A stretch of DNA of 64,000 nt from Corythucha ciliata (lineage: Eukaryota; Arthropoda; Insecta; Hemiptera; Tingidae): contig CM075938.1 in NCBI GenBank assembly GCA_038030265.1, forward strand, positions 14,919,009 to 14,983,008, read 5' to 3'. The translations under genes were made by a program, and so were the position numbers. Under the pieces are notes generated by a model, which made no database searches, was not told the origin of the DNA, and saw nothing but the letters and a program-made list of their open reading frames with translations. Position 1 is the stretch's first letter. The number at the start of each line of letters is the position of its first letter. This document shows positions 13,441 through 26,049 of this stretch, piece by piece.

Positions 13441-14262
13441 CTCCTGGAGACCATCGCCCGGCTTCAGGACCATCAAACCATGACGGGACCCGTAATCAAA
13501 GATGGCCTACAAAGACTATGACAACAGCGCTGGGACACGGGCACTACAGCTCGACACACCCACAGCCTTCTCCCGACTGTAGCAGGGCGACCCCAGATGC
13601 GAGGTGGTGGCGGCCTTCCTTCGCGGCGTCCCAAATCGTTACTGGCCATGGTGCCTTCAACAGTCGGTTACACTTTTTCCGCTGACGCGACTACCCCCTG
13701 TGCCACTGTGCCCCATAAACACACAAGAAAACTAGTCGACGAGACGGCCTCCCATATGTACTCTTCGATTGTCACCCGTACAACGACGACCACACAACCA
13801 CTGACATTGGCAGTGGGTTCACCATAACCACCCGCGAGGATACTCGACGGCTCGCACGCTTCTCCCAGGCCTGGACCAACCGGAGGAAACATCTAGAATC
13901 CTGGCGGCCCACACATGTCCCCGCTCACGATCACGGTCACGAATCTCCTCGAGACTCGTCGTAAGAGCCCCCCCTCCCCCCTGTATACCAACCTCCACCA
14001 ACGGAGCGACGATCCGTCCTGCTCCATCACAACGGAGCGGGGGAAATCCGCTCTTCTCAGAGCGCCATCCGACCGCCTACTTGCACCTCTATAAAACGCC
14101 CACCTTCACGGGGTCCACGCGCGCCAACGGGTGCCCGCAGTCGAGAACCCGGTCTTGCACGTGTCGGGCCATCACACGTCGTACGGCAATTATCGCCTTC
14201 TCACAATGGGAAAGGGTCACATGAATGACCTAACCCATTAGTCCCGGAGGCAAGGCACAAAC
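13425..14262 (+). pseudogene. Non-LTR retrotransposon ORF2 C-terminal relic
   Basis: The GC-rich block stands out from its AT-rich neighbours. Its translation carries the signature seen at the C-terminal end of many non-LTR (LINE) ORF2 proteins. First comes a WQxRWD-like stretch near 13509-13540. The motif QIVTGHGAFNSRLHFF follows (codons near 13632-13683), then a CxC pair near 13700, and an HxLFxC-like end (read as YVLFDCH) near 13758-13778. These pieces lie in different frames, separated by a TGA at 13683-13685 and at least one frameshift, so the gene is dead. Upstream reverse transcriptase and endonuclease domains are absent. The rest (13850-14262) probably includes the 3' untranslated region. 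Insertion split an R-E array. The clade could be I/Jockey/R1-like but is not resolvable by eye. Confidence 0.7.
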
Positions 14263-14295
14263 CGGGTTAGACCATATTGTGGTATTGTGGTAAAG
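14263..14295 (+). repeat. R-E repeat, right remnant after the LINE fragment
   Basis: GTTAGACCATATTGTGGTA and its partial repeat continue the array broken at 13440. This marks the right boundary of the LINE insertion. Confidence 0.6.
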
Positions 14296-17200
14296 TGAAT
14301 CTCATCGTGATTCCGTCTTTTCTGGTTGTGTTGGCCGACGCAATGACGATGCAATCGAACGCCCCTTCAAGTAAGAGTCTTGATGCAGTCGGAACTGATC
14401 GATCTGGTCTGGAGTCGATAAAATCGGCGGTAACAAATAAAAACGAGAGTCGCTCACTTTCACACCCTCCAGTATTGTTTGAGGGACAGGTGAACAGCGT
14501 CGTATAAGAATCTAAAAATAAAACGCGACAAAATTGCATATTTCAATTAAATACCGAAACGGATTTTTGATCTGAGAAGCCGTTTGAACGGTTCTCTCCG
14601 TGATTCCTGAGTTTCTGGCCTCTTTGACACGACTTCTGCAGCCCTAAACGAACAGGCGCGGCCGCGCCATCGACAGCCCTGAAGTTCAAGGACGAGAGAC
14701 GATGAACAGGCGGACCTTGCTGGCCCAACTCACGTTTTGAACAGTCTTGAGAGATGCAGACGGCCGCTGCGTTTTTCTATTATTTTGAGCTTCGTCTGAG
14801 TCTCACGTCAAAATACTTTGAAATAGGGTTGAAATATAAATTTTCTGGGTTCAAAGTTACCTGTTTTGGAATGAATTCTGTAATTTGAGGCTGAATCGAA
14901 CGGTTTCTGCCCCTATACTCTGTAACTCTTAATGCGTCCGTTAGCGAAATCAACAAGCCGAATAATTATAAAAAGTCAGCTGAGAAATTTTGCTTTGCCC
15001 GCAGGTCACGACGATAGTTTTTTTGTTTTTTACGGAAGTTGTGCCTTTCTCCATTGCTACGTTGTTTACTGCCAAAACTATATTTGAAGAAAGAGCTGAC
15101 ACTCGACGGCCCAGTCCTGACTACGCCCCTGGTTTTAAAATTAAAGAAATAAATAAATTGTAGGCCACTCATTTGCACCGGCTGTTCTATTCAGTGATGA
15201 GAAACTAGAAAAGAAGATGAGATAAGACTAAACGTTTTTTGACAAGATTTGTCAACGTATTTCAGGTTTTCTCTCCATCTTAGCGGAGGAATCCTTTTTC
15301 TAATTACAATAAATGTTTCTCGCTCAGTTCTATTTTTCGACCACCCCCACCCTACGACTCTGCTGTGTCTTTTTCGTCAAATTAATTAATCACAAAGGCT
15401 TTACACCGCCCTCCCCACCACCACTTACCATTTTTCAAAAGGATAAGAAGTCGTGAATACGACAGCCGCCTTAGTGAACGGCAAGGAGGGGGTCGTTACA
15501 AGGGGATTTGTCTTTTCGGAGTTGTCATTTCGAGATCTGAAGAGTCTTAAATTCGAGGAACTTGTAAATTAATTCCTATTATAAAGAGTAATGACAGGAA
15601 TATAGTTGGGAGGGGGAGGGGTATTGTTTGTTCTTTGATTGATCCGCTAACAACAAAACTTATTTCGAGTCTTGAAATGTTTTGAGAGTGATTCATTCAT
15701 CATTGGCATTGTACAAGTCAGTTAAATAGAAGGCGGACGTTAAAAAAGAAAAAAAAGGCAAACGGATTCCCGTCGAGCCTTTCATGACATCATTGTGACG
15801 GAGGGGGGACCTCACTGGGACAAGTGCAACACCTGGTGTATCCGTGACTAGAAGCAACTATAAAAAAAAAAAAAGGTTGGAGGCTACGAATTTCACGATT
15901 GGATGGTAAGGGGAGGGAATTGCTTCACCTCGTAAATAAATCATTATGGAAATTAAGTCAACAAGGTGTTAGCGATGATTTGCCACTGAAGAGACTCTGC
16001 GAACGGCCTAAAATGTGCGAGCGCGGTGTTTGAAAATTAAAAAATCACGATAATTCTATATTTTAAAAACAGAGAAGCGGTTGGCGCCTCCTCCATCAAT
16101 CTACTGGCATAATTAGTGTGACACATAGAGGGAACGTTTGAATCCTTAATTTCATTTATCGCGCATCCTTCACTCCGAATTTTTTTCTAAATGTAAAAGA
16201 AAAAAACGTTCTCTCTCTCATTTTTTGACAGATAAATCCCCCTTCCCCGCATCATCAGACCTTTTGAAAGCGAGAGATCTCTTTGAATACGAAAAAAAAA
16301 AAAAAAAGAGGGAAAAAGTTATTCTCCCGAATGACGAGACGGGAGCAGAACGAAAAACAAATGAAAGTTAAATTTTCTGCGTATAATAATTGAATTATTG
16401 CAGAAGAGAGAGAGGGTGAGGAAAGGAAACTTAAATTCATATTTTCATTTGTGTCAAAATGACGTCTTTAGTCGCTCGAAAAAACGAATAAAATTATTTT
16501 GAAAGTCACAGCTATAGTGAAATTCACAGACATTTTTGTCATTTCACAAATAACAAACTGCGAGCACTCTTCGCAGTTGACGGTAGTCGCTGGCGAATTC
16601 ATTACAAGCTCAAAGGGGAACCTCCAGCTTTTCTGACTTATTTCTAGCGTTTAAATATTCATGCCCTCCCACTCCCACTACACACCTTTTTTTTCGGATT
16701 ATTTTCTCAGAATCCCGGGCAGAATTTTCTACACTAACCCAGAAAAGTGCCCGACTTTTGTTTTTTGTATTACCTGGAAATTCTTGTCTTTGTCGCATAC
16801 TTTAATACCTTTTTATACCAGTGCGTTTCGCGCGCGAGCATCCTTGTCGAAATGTGTCTGTTGGAAATAAAGAAAAAAAAAGCGGGACCCTAATTTTAGA
16901 ATCCTCCCGGACATAATCCATTCGAAATAGAACGAGATTAAAAAACAAAACAAGAGGAGTGAGAGAAAAGGGATGAGATGCGTGTATCCACCCATTAAGT
17001 TCTCATTTTAATTAAAGCGATGCTTTCTCCCACTCTTTTACGACTGAAACTCTCAAGAGTAAACTATATAACACATTTTCCACCTCATGTTTCTATCTTG
17101 CTTTCAACCCCCCCCCCCCCCAAGGAAACAGAAGTAACACGTTCCTGCCTTACAGTTACAGTGTTAAAGGCAGTGAGAAAAGCCTTAAGGCGAGGGTCTT

Positions 17201-18120
17201 CATAAGATTTTCGTTGACTTGATAGCCCCTTAAAACTCTTCTTTTTCTTTTTTTTCCCCCCCGCACCTCAAAGCCCCTTCATTCTTTCAAAGTCTGTTTG
17301 TAGCGTAAAGGTTATGGGTGTGAAAGGGTTTGAAGCGAGGGGTTCTCAGCTTGGATGCTGCACCTTTGTGCGAAATTGACCAAGTTTTTCCTCTCTCGAA
17401 AACTCGCTCCCTTCATTTTCGTTCCAACCCCCCTCCCTCCACCTCGACACCACACTCGACCTTTTTCCCTTCTTTTCACATTCCAATAAAACCTTTTCAA
17501 AGAACAGTTAAAAGCTTTTTACACATTATCTGCCGGTAGACTAGGCCTCTATGAAAGAAGTTTAGGCATGGTGGGGGGTGTGGGATGGAGGTCTTAAAAA
17601 ATACAAGACTTCCAGGTTGCGACCCCGGAAAGAGTAGAAGAGCAGACAGAGCCGCCTTTTTTTTCTCCATTTCACCGAGTTTCTTCCAATTTCACATTCC
17701 TCACATAGTTGATGATCTCGTGAAAAACAACGGCTGGATATTTGGGGAGAGATAAAATTACGAAATAAAAACGCTGCAGATGCATCGCGAAAGGAGGGCA
17801 GTAAGAAAAGAAGTTTAATTAAAATAAGTCAGCGGGTTCGTATTAACGCCTGACTGTTATGTGTAGACCGCACGTGGAGTCCAACTTGTTTTCTGTATGC
17901 AATCCTCGAAGATTGTAGTGCACCCAGGCGGGGTGTGAGCTGTTGATTTTGGATTCGGTGAAGGTTTTGTTGGGTGGGGGGGAGGGGTTATCTGTTCTCT
18001 GTAACTTGTTTTTGAGGACGGGGTGTCTGTAGAACATAAATTTTCAACCATTTGGGTTTCATCAGGTTGAAGCCTGCAATCTCTTCATAATAATCAGCTA
18101 AGCAATGTTTTGAGGCTAAC
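14296..18120. other. AT-rich DNA without recognisable genes
   Basis: Apart from a dispersed repeat copy at 14595-14710, the stretch contains homopolymers (A15 near 16291, C15 near 17109), purine tracts and many open frames under 90 codons. None has a recognisable domain. I see no RNA gene. Confidence 0.5.
14595..14710 (+). repeat. Copy 2 of the dispersed repeat at 4980
   Basis: TTCTCTCCGTGATTCCTGAG and, downstream, CCCTGAAGTTCAAGGACGAG align in order with the words at 4992 and 5044. The spacing differs because of indels. The coding potential is unclear. Confidence 0.4.
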
Positions 18121-18129
18121 TACAAACGG

Positions 18130-18805
18130 TTTATGGCCACAAAATGAGATTGGCTCATTTATGTAACCACAATTCCACACGTCTTTGGCTCCTCAAAACC
18201 AAATTTCGTCGGTATGACTCTTCAAATGACTTATTTAGTTGTGTTGGCTCACGCAGGGGACGAGTTTCATACAGCTATTTTGCAGGGCTCGCTCATTCAG
18301 AAAACCAATTACGCGGGATCGGCTCGGCCAAAACCGATTTTTTACAATTGGCTCACCTGAACTCCAATTCTATGCACAAAAATTCGAAAAAAAAAAGTAA
18401 ATTTGTAGGCATGGCTATAAACCTGAATGTCACGAATTGTGGCGCTTGTAAAATAAAATTCACACTATTGCCTCTTTAAAACCTCAAATTTTGTTTCTGG
18501 ATCATTTACAAAACCATTTTGCGAGAGTTTGCTTTCATCATTAAACCAGTTCATCGGTTTGGCTGTTTAAAAAATGAAGTTTTTGGTGTTTTCTCATTCA
18601 AAAAACGAAATTAATCGAAGTTTGGACGCTTCAAAACCAATTTTACCAATTTCACGGACAAACCGAATTCAAAAACTTCGTGGGATCAGCACCCATAAAA
18701 TGACAATGCCGCGCGCCTGGCTGTATTCAAATAATTTATTGAGTTTGAGTCGTCCAAAAACCAATTTTTCTGTTATGATTCGTTCAAGCCACAACAAATA
18801 AACGC
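18130..18805 (+). repeat. Degenerate tandem repeat block, family R-C
   Basis: Units of about 36-42 bp are based on GGCTCATTCAAAAACCAATT plus a variable tail with CGCGGG or CACG words. Open frames at 18144-18479 and 18574-18801 are by-products of the unit length being near a multiple of three. Related blocks lie at 37690-38190 and, inverted, at 44235-44475. Confidence 0.65.
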
Positions 18806-19782
18806 TTGGACGTTCTTCCTGTCCCTGGAATCCAAGCTCTACGGACGAATGAGGAAGTAACATAAAAATAAAAATCGCTGGAAACATTTTTTTTCGAAGG
18901 AAAATTACTAAATATGACCAGGAATGGAATATTAGTGCGTGAATGATTGATTTCGATTTATAGCGAAATAACAAAACTTGCCAATATTTTTTGTGACCCT
19001 AAACGGCCGGTCTGTGACTCGTGACGTATTAAAGGGGTTGTGACCCCTCCCAACCCTCCGCATCAAGGCTGTTATCATGTTTTGCCCCTTCTTGTCCATC
19101 CCATTCTCTTAATTCCTATTGTTTGATTTGTGGGAAGCTATTGTGAAGGCCATGCAAATGCTGTTATTACGTCATCAGTCTATCTAGCCTATATCAAATG
19201 GGTCCCGCAACCCAATAGTTTTAAAAATCAATAAAAAAATATAGGACCTGAGGGCTTGTTTTATAACTTTAACAACAGTAGTTAACGACAGTAAGTCATA
19301 TGCTTTCATTAATTAAATCGACGAAATTGAATGAAATCAGGTGATTGACTGTTGGTATCAACTGTTGCTAATTTTATAGAACACAGGCCCTGATTTTATT
19401 TGAACGGATCGTGTTTTCGTGAGTTTTGGTACCCATGCTATCACGACAGCATGATTTTTGAAAATGTGTTACTTCCTCATTGTAACAGGAAGCTTGGAGG
19501 CTGATTACCACGTTCCACTTGCCCACGACCCACCGAGCAGTGTTGGTGGGGTGGAGTGTGGTTGGGAACGGCTCTCTTCCAGTCACGACGGTGATGAAAA
19601 ATATGTTGACGTATTCGCATAAATTTCGCCTTAAAACGTCGTGTTGCCGTAAATTCCATCTATCCATTCGAACGCAAACTTTGCCTGCAATGTGTCGTTG
19701 CGCGTGGGTTTTGCCCTTCTCCTGGCGTTCCTTCCTTGTTGTTTTTCTCTAAAATGTGGCGAATGCTGCGTGAATTTTGTCC
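18806..19782. other. Unassigned AT-rich stretch
   Basis: I see only chance frames under 105 codons and no repeats of note. The far right end abuts the target site of the hAT-like element. Confidence 0.4.
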
Positions 19783-19790
19783 CAAATGTG
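19783..19790 (+). repeat. 8-bp target site duplication, left copy
   Basis: CAAATGTG lies directly before the CAGTAGCG terminus and recurs directly after the opposite terminus at 21960-21967. An 8-bp duplication is the hallmark of hAT transposases. Confidence 0.7.
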
Positions 19791-21959
19791 CAGTAGCGTA
19801 ACAAGGTAGTTGCGAGGGTGCCGGACCGCCTCGGGCCCACCATCAGAGGGGGGCCCCCCGAAAAGCTATTAAAGGTCGGAGAAATGAGAATTTTTAGGTT
19901 CCGTGAAACACAGCGGTCAGCAATTTGGCTCTTTTCCACGATTTTTAATCCACCCGACCTGGAGAATGGAACTTTGCTGGTGATTGGAAATTAGTGTGAC
20001 TGACTATTCGACCACGCGAAAGCTCTGTTCTTATGGCTCAAATTGAGAAAATTCGCGTCTTCTGGGGGTGAATTCGCGGTTAAAATAGAGAAAATACGCT
20101 GATCCCCAAGTTTCTTTATAGGTCCTTAAGCGGATAAAATTGACAAGGCGCTCTAATTTGCCCATCTCGCGCATTTTTACGGCTAAAATGTACAAAAAAA
20201 ACGCTGTTTTTGAGCCAAGCCCGTGGCTAAAATTAGGAAAACGAGCTGTATCGAGGCTATATAAGTAAAAAAAAAAATCGCGGCTAAAATTGAGAAAAAT
20301 CACTGAATTCGTCGAAGAAATTGAGAAAAAGCGCTAATTGACATTGAAAAAATGCCCATCCACAGCTTATGAAGGATGATTCGAGAAAGAAAGTGCTAAT
20401 CGGTAGTTAGAAAATGCTAAAATGAATCACAAAAAACACGCTAATTCACGGATAATACTGATAAAGCCACTAATTAGCGTGGCTAATGAGAGAGAAAACT
20501 CTAAATTTCAGCTCAAATTGAGAAAAAGTCCTGATTTGTGGCGAACATTGAGAAAAATAGCTAATTTTTAGTTCAAATTGAGATTATACGTGCTAATTCT
20601 CTGCAAAAATGGGGAAAAGGAACTAATTCATTAAATAGAGCTGAAATAGAGACAAATTTCACTTCTGAATGCAACTTATCTGTTGCTAGAAGTGAGAAAA
20701 GACGGTAATCCATAGCTAAAAGTGACACAAATAAAATTGTTATGGGGGGGGGGGGTTAAAATGAAAAAAACCCGGCAAGTTTGCGGCTAATTTTAGGGGA
20801 ATCACTAACTAGCGCCGCCAAATTTAAGAGAAACGCTTATTTTCAGCTCCTATGAGAAAATGTGCTAATTCGCTGCTAAAAATGGAAAAAATATTGCTAA
20901 GCAGCTGAAATTAAGGGACATCACTAATTTCCGTATAAAGTGTAGTATTATTTCTAATTCGCGTGTAAAATACAGAACAATTTCAAATTGCGTCTAATAT
21001 TGAAAAGGCGGCTTCTGAAGGCAATTTATTTGAGGCTAAAACAAAGAAAAACGCTAATTTTGCAGCTCACAATTAAAAAAGTCCTAATTCGCTGCTAAAT
21101 CACTGAGGAAAACGCCAATTTATGGAATAATTCATAAAAATTGCTAATTCATAAGAATAAAACGCTACTTTGCTGCTGAAATTGAGAAAAAGCGCTAATT
21201 CATGCCTAAAATAGAGACAAATTTCAATTTATGTCGAAAAATTGACAATGCACCAATTCTCGGCTTCCAATCCAAAGAGGCAACTTATATGTGGCTCAAA
21301 GTTAAGAAAAAAAGCTAATACAAAGCTTAAAGTGAAAAAAAATGAATTGTTAATAATATAGGGATGAAATGTAAGAAACCGGTCTAGGTTACGGCTAATT
21401 TTGGAAAAAAATCACTAATTAGTGTGACTAAAATAAAAAAAAACGCTAATTTCCAGCTTGAATTCAGAAAAAGTGCTAATTCGCCATAATCAATGATCTC
21501 ACTCTTTTAAAAACGCTAACTCGCGGCTATAAAATTGAGGAAAACTGCTTATTCACGGAATAAAATCGCTATCTTTGCGGCTAAAATTGAAAAAAGCTTC
21601 GATTCGCGGGTATAAAATACAGAAAAATTTCAATTTGCGTCTGAAAACGTGGGTTTTGATGGAAATTTTGTGGTTATAAAATTGAGAAACACCGCAAATT
21701 CTTGGCTTTAGGCGAAAAACACAAATAACGGTATAATTCGCGGCTAAAATAGAGAAATTCGTCAATTTACGGCCAAAATATGATCATAAGCGATAATTTA
21801 CGGATAGAGTGTAAACATATTGCCAATTCATGCTAAAACAAGGAAAAAGCCATAGTTTAACGCTATATAACAAACTGTATTTCTCGTTTATACTACAGTG
21901 ACAAAGGGGCCTCATAGAGTTATCCGCCTAGGTCCCCGATACGTGTAGGTCCGCCAGTG
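19791..21959 (+). mobile_element. Non-autonomous hAT-like element with an R-D repeat body
   Basis: The left end starts CAGTAGCGTAAC. The right end, read inward on the minus strand, starts CACTGGCGGACC. Eight of the 12 bases agree, in the CAGTG-like style of hAT ends. The flanks are identical 8-bp CAAATGTG copies. The first 70 bp are GC-rich, followed by about 170 bp of unique sequence, then the R-D array (20035-21850), then a GC-rich right end. No transposase frame is present, so movement would have needed an enzyme from elsewhere. The segment around 19923-19980 matches 26188-26250 near the start of the other large R-D block, so the two blocks share a 5' region. One oddity is that the last bases read CAGTG rather than the expected CACTG. 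Confidence 0.65.
20035..21850 (+). repeat. Degenerate tandem repeat array, family R-D (block 1)
   Basis: There are roughly 60 decayed units of about 28-30 bp. The common words are CTAAAATTGAGAAAA and GCTAATTCGCGG. A landmark word, GAAGGCAACTTAT or similar, recurs at about 20667, 21017 and 21277, which shows a longer-period organisation over the short unit. A G12 run interrupts it near 20744. All units point the same way. Confidence 0.8.
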
Positions 21960-21967
21960 CAAATGTG
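21960..21967 (+). repeat. 8-bp target site duplication, right copy
   Basis: CAAATGTG lies directly after the right end of the hAT-like element. It is immediately followed by a second identical CAAATGTG at 21968-21975, then GTGTGTGT. Confidence 0.65.
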
Positions 21968-21975
21968 CAAATGTG

Positions 21976-24900
21976 TGTGTTTATGCCAATTTCGCCTTCA
22001 CTGTTGTGTTTCACGTGAATTTTTCCCTATTGATGTGCAGATTTTTCCAATGTTTCTCAGTTTTTTCCAACGTTTCAAACTGCGGGAAATCTTGAAGCCA
22101 GTTTGAGCTGTTTGATAAGCCAAACGATTCTCGGAGCAGATTTTAGGGGAGGACAACTGCCTCTTAGGCTCAGTTTTGACTCAAGGGGAGGGCAACTGCC
22201 CACGCCAGCCTTCTGTTGACAATCCCCAATAGGCCAAGGTGAGCAAGAATCCAGCTCCCCCAATGTCGTGTAGGTTCCACCGCCACTGAGGCGAACACGA
22301 CTCTTGGTCAGTATAAGAGGTGCGGAGGTATGGAGAAGAGCTGGAGGTATTTGAGCCACGATACTGAATTTTGGGGTCCATGGTGCTCACTGCTCAGTAT
22401 TTAGAATAATGGGCCGACAATTCCGAATTTTGCAGGCTAAACATTGACTTACAGAGTTTAATTGCCGATCGAGGCATGGAGTAGTTTATTTAAGATCGAA
22501 ACATTACATTTTTGGAGAGAAAAAAAAATCACTTTTATTGAAGACGAGAGAATTATGGGTCATACTTTTTAACCAAACAAGAAAAACACCCCCTGGTGTG
22601 CAGTGGGGTACGTAGATTCAATTTTGGCTAATATTTTGTTCGGAAAAAGAGTTTGTAAGGAAAAATCAACAATCTTCGGAACTCCTTCCCCATTTCTCTC
22701 GTCAAAACCACTAATTTCCACCAAAAAATCACAAAAAAAAAAGAAGAAGAAAAAGGATTTTGGGGCTTTCTAGACTTTATATTTGGCAAATATGGCGGGA
22801 GGGGCGCTATCATTCTGTGCTGTTCATTTTTGCAAGTTTTAATCGTTACATAGATGCAAATAAGGCCCACTTTCACCAACAAAATTGATCTCGTTTAAAG
22901 TTGATCGCGATTAGTTGCCAATGACGACCCATTTGAATTCTGATGAAAGTGTTTACATTGTAATCGTGATTAGTTGTTGATCGTGGTTTAAGAAGTTGGT
23001 GAAATCGGGCCTACAGCTTTAAATGTTTTTGTTTATTGTTAACAAATAACGACGCTGTAAATTACGCCATTGTTAACTTATTGTAAAGAAAGCTCGTAAA
23101 TTACTAAGTGACACAGCCCAATTATTAAACACGTTGTATCGTTCAAAAGAGAACATATTTGGTTGGGGAACCGACGGAAAAACCGTGAATGTCAGGGTCA
23201 CCGGATTTGTTTCCCCGACCCACTCATCGGTGAGAAAATTCGAAAGTAATCGCGAATTTATGACAATATGACAGCGTTTTTTTTTTGTTTTTTTTTCGTG
23301 GAAAATGGCGCGGAAGAGATTCAATTGTTATCGCCCCTTTCACATTGAAGCGACCGTCCACGTTCCTGCTAGAGAGAATGGGGGAGAAATTGCAATGCGC
23401 GGTTGCGGTGTATTGTGCCCGTGTGTTCCTTCGTAATTTTTGTTTTTTGTGCGCTCGGTGAATATTTTATCAACACAATTTCAAAGTTGATCATTCTGTC
23501 TTCAAACTTTCAAAAACCGCAACGCTTCTGACTTGGAACAAAAAGGCTAGTGACGGCATCTGCAGGTGGCACAACCCTCCAAACCCCTCGCCCATAATAA
23601 AACCACTTTAAAAGAGAAAATTGATACGAAATGGATGTGGTCTTCCTCGGTCGTCTCTCGCTCGGTTGATGAGAGAAACCCTAGACTTTGTCCCTTCATC
23701 GAGATGAAGACGCTTTTTAGGGAGGCACCCATCCATTCTTTGTAATATCCTTGGTCGTCCCTCTAGCCTCTAAAGTCTGAATCTAAAACGATTTCACATA
23801 GGGGGGCCACTTTGCGGTGATGATGATGGTGATGATAAGTGTGTGAGTAGAGGGTGGAAAGGGAAAGGAAGAAGAGCCATTTTCACCATAGTCATAACGT
23901 ATTAATAAGGGCCTTTTCTAGTTTATTTCATGAAGGGGAACGAAGGATGGACGTATATAAAAGGAGCAGGCTACTTTAAAACGCTTTAATTAATAAAACA
24001 GCTTTGGAATATTCTGAGAAAGTTATCAGTTATGAATGCACGGAAACAATTCATAAGAAAGAGAAGAAAAAATTGATACTATAGATGGAATACATTACGC
24101 AAATGCCTATAATCATGAAAGCCATGCATAATGATTTGAGGTGGATTGTTGCTGGAGAGGAGAGGGGACTGTATTTTAAAGAGAGAACGATTGGAAAATT
24201 TAAGGGAACGGAAAGTAGAGGAAACTGAAAGCGAGGAAAAGGAAACATTTTGAGACAACGTCCCGAAGGTTTGATTTTAGCTTGTTTGTGTCCTTCTTTC
24301 CTCGAAGAAACACACGCACTTTTTACTCCAGCAAGCAACCGTGAAAAACTCACTCCGACCCGGAAGGGAGCATATAGGATAACTCTAATTATAATTTTTT
24401 AGGGCTTAGCAATACCAGTAAGCAAGTTCACTACAGAATCGGAAACTTCTTTAATAATTTTCTCTCTCAACTTTTCGCTAAGATGCACTACTCTCTTTAA
24501 ACTTTCAGAACTAGAGATCGCTCCAAGATATTTTAATTTTGAATAATTCACAAATTTATGAAATTTAGTTTTCTTCGTTTCCCCCCCCCCACTTTTCATC
24601 AACTTCAATATTTTCTTTTCTTGGAACTTTCTTTTCCAAGTTTTTTAGCTATCGGGGCCCTTAACGTCATGTTAAGATGGTGTAGGGAATAATTTTACTT
24701 TTTCCGTAACAAGATTGAACGTAATTGAACACCTTTTCATTGAGAGTTCGTTCCTTTCCACGCAAAATTAATAGAGGGGAGTTCTGAGAAGGAAGAAGAA
24801 AGAACAAAGGGGGTTAAAATTCCTCAAGTTAGAAAAAAAGCTGGGCTCTGTAGAGTGATTGGGGGGGGGGGATTAATTTGAAATAGTGGATTGACGTTAA

Positions 24901-26049
24901 AAGTGAAGGGGAGATGGGCATAAAATATTATGTTCGGTTTTTTCTGTGCCCCTCCCATAAACTGTTTTTGTAATTTTGGAAAAAGAATTGCCTAAACAGG
25001 TCAGGGCATGACAAAGCGACTGGTCCTTAGGATTAACAGTTCTCTATTGTTGTAGAGAAATTGTTCATTCCCATCTGATGTGGATCACTTCGAAGTGGAG
25101 CGGTTCCCAGGAAAAAGAGAGAGAGAGAAAGAGTGAGAGAGAGAGAGGAAAAAAAAACTTTTAGTCTTCAGCCGTACGCACTCTCATAACGAGGTGAATC
25201 GAATAACGTTCTATACGCTCTTTCTCTCTCGTCTCTCACCAACAAAAGACGATCAAGTTTTAACAACCCAAAACCCACATACTGGCGGTACACTCGCTTT
25301 AGAATTTAATACGACCGGGGAAGGAGTGGGGGACTTGAATACAACGCCTCTACCACCATTTTATCCATCCATTCCACAAGAGGGAGAAAAAAAAAAGCGA
25401 TATTTAGCTTTCATACATTCGCCAAATACTCCCGCGTCAAAACCGCCGAATCCTTTACTCTTAGCAACAAGAAGGCATTTTCCCACTCCTTCCAGCCACC
25501 CCCTCCCCTTGTTACAGAAAGTTAAACTTTTCACTTGTAATGAATATCTCCACCCCACACCATCCAATTTCTGCAGGCCTTCCGTCCTGGCTCTTGTTTA
25601 CTTGAGTTATCATTAATTTTCATCTGAATCATTTTCCTAAAGCCTTCCGGGTGGTATAGGTCAAATTAGAACCCTTTCCCTTGGCGTAATTATGATGCAT
25701 AGTAGTCGTGTTCTCGGATAGGTGAGCTAAGTGAGACGTATAAGTGGAGATTGCAAATGATTTATCAGTTTTTGCATTGAATTAAATTTTCATTCGAACA
25801 AAGGGCCTACGATGCCTTTATGTATTTGAAATCAGAAGTAACTTATCAGGCCATCCGGGTTTTATTACCCACCCCCTTCATATAAAATCTTATTTTCTGC
25901 TCAATAAAACTGATAAATATGCCGAAATTGGTTCAGTTCAGAAAATTCAACCCACAGGACATTGTTGCTCCCAAGGTCCCAACCACAGCCAGTGGTATGT
26001 GTCAAATGAGCGCGACAGTCGTGCTCGTTCACCTATTTGGACGCATGCG
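21976..26049. other. AT-rich DNA without recognisable genes; possible isolated hAT end
   Basis: Near 22269-22288 the sequence GTAGGTTCCACCGCCACTG resembles an inverted hAT end (CAGTGGCGG when read from the minus strand), but I find no partner. Other content is purine and pyrimidine tracts, G10 near 24861 and a GAGAGA tract at 25117-25147. The 140-codon frame at 25194-25616 is proline- and threonine-rich low-complexity translation with no domain I can name. Confidence 0.4.

Noticed and set aside
13819..14539. Open frames on both strands within and beside the GC-rich block
   Set aside because: They are by-products of GC-rich composition. Only the plus-strand LINE motifs are supported.
20035..21850. 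The regular short repeats considered as a CRISPR array
   Set aside because: Units are diverged, have no constant repeat with unique spacers, no cas genes are nearby, and the context is eukaryotic.
25194..25616. 140-codon open frame, Pro/Thr/Ser-rich
   Set aside because: It is low complexity, runs through a purine A-run and is overlapped by an equally open frame on the other strand.
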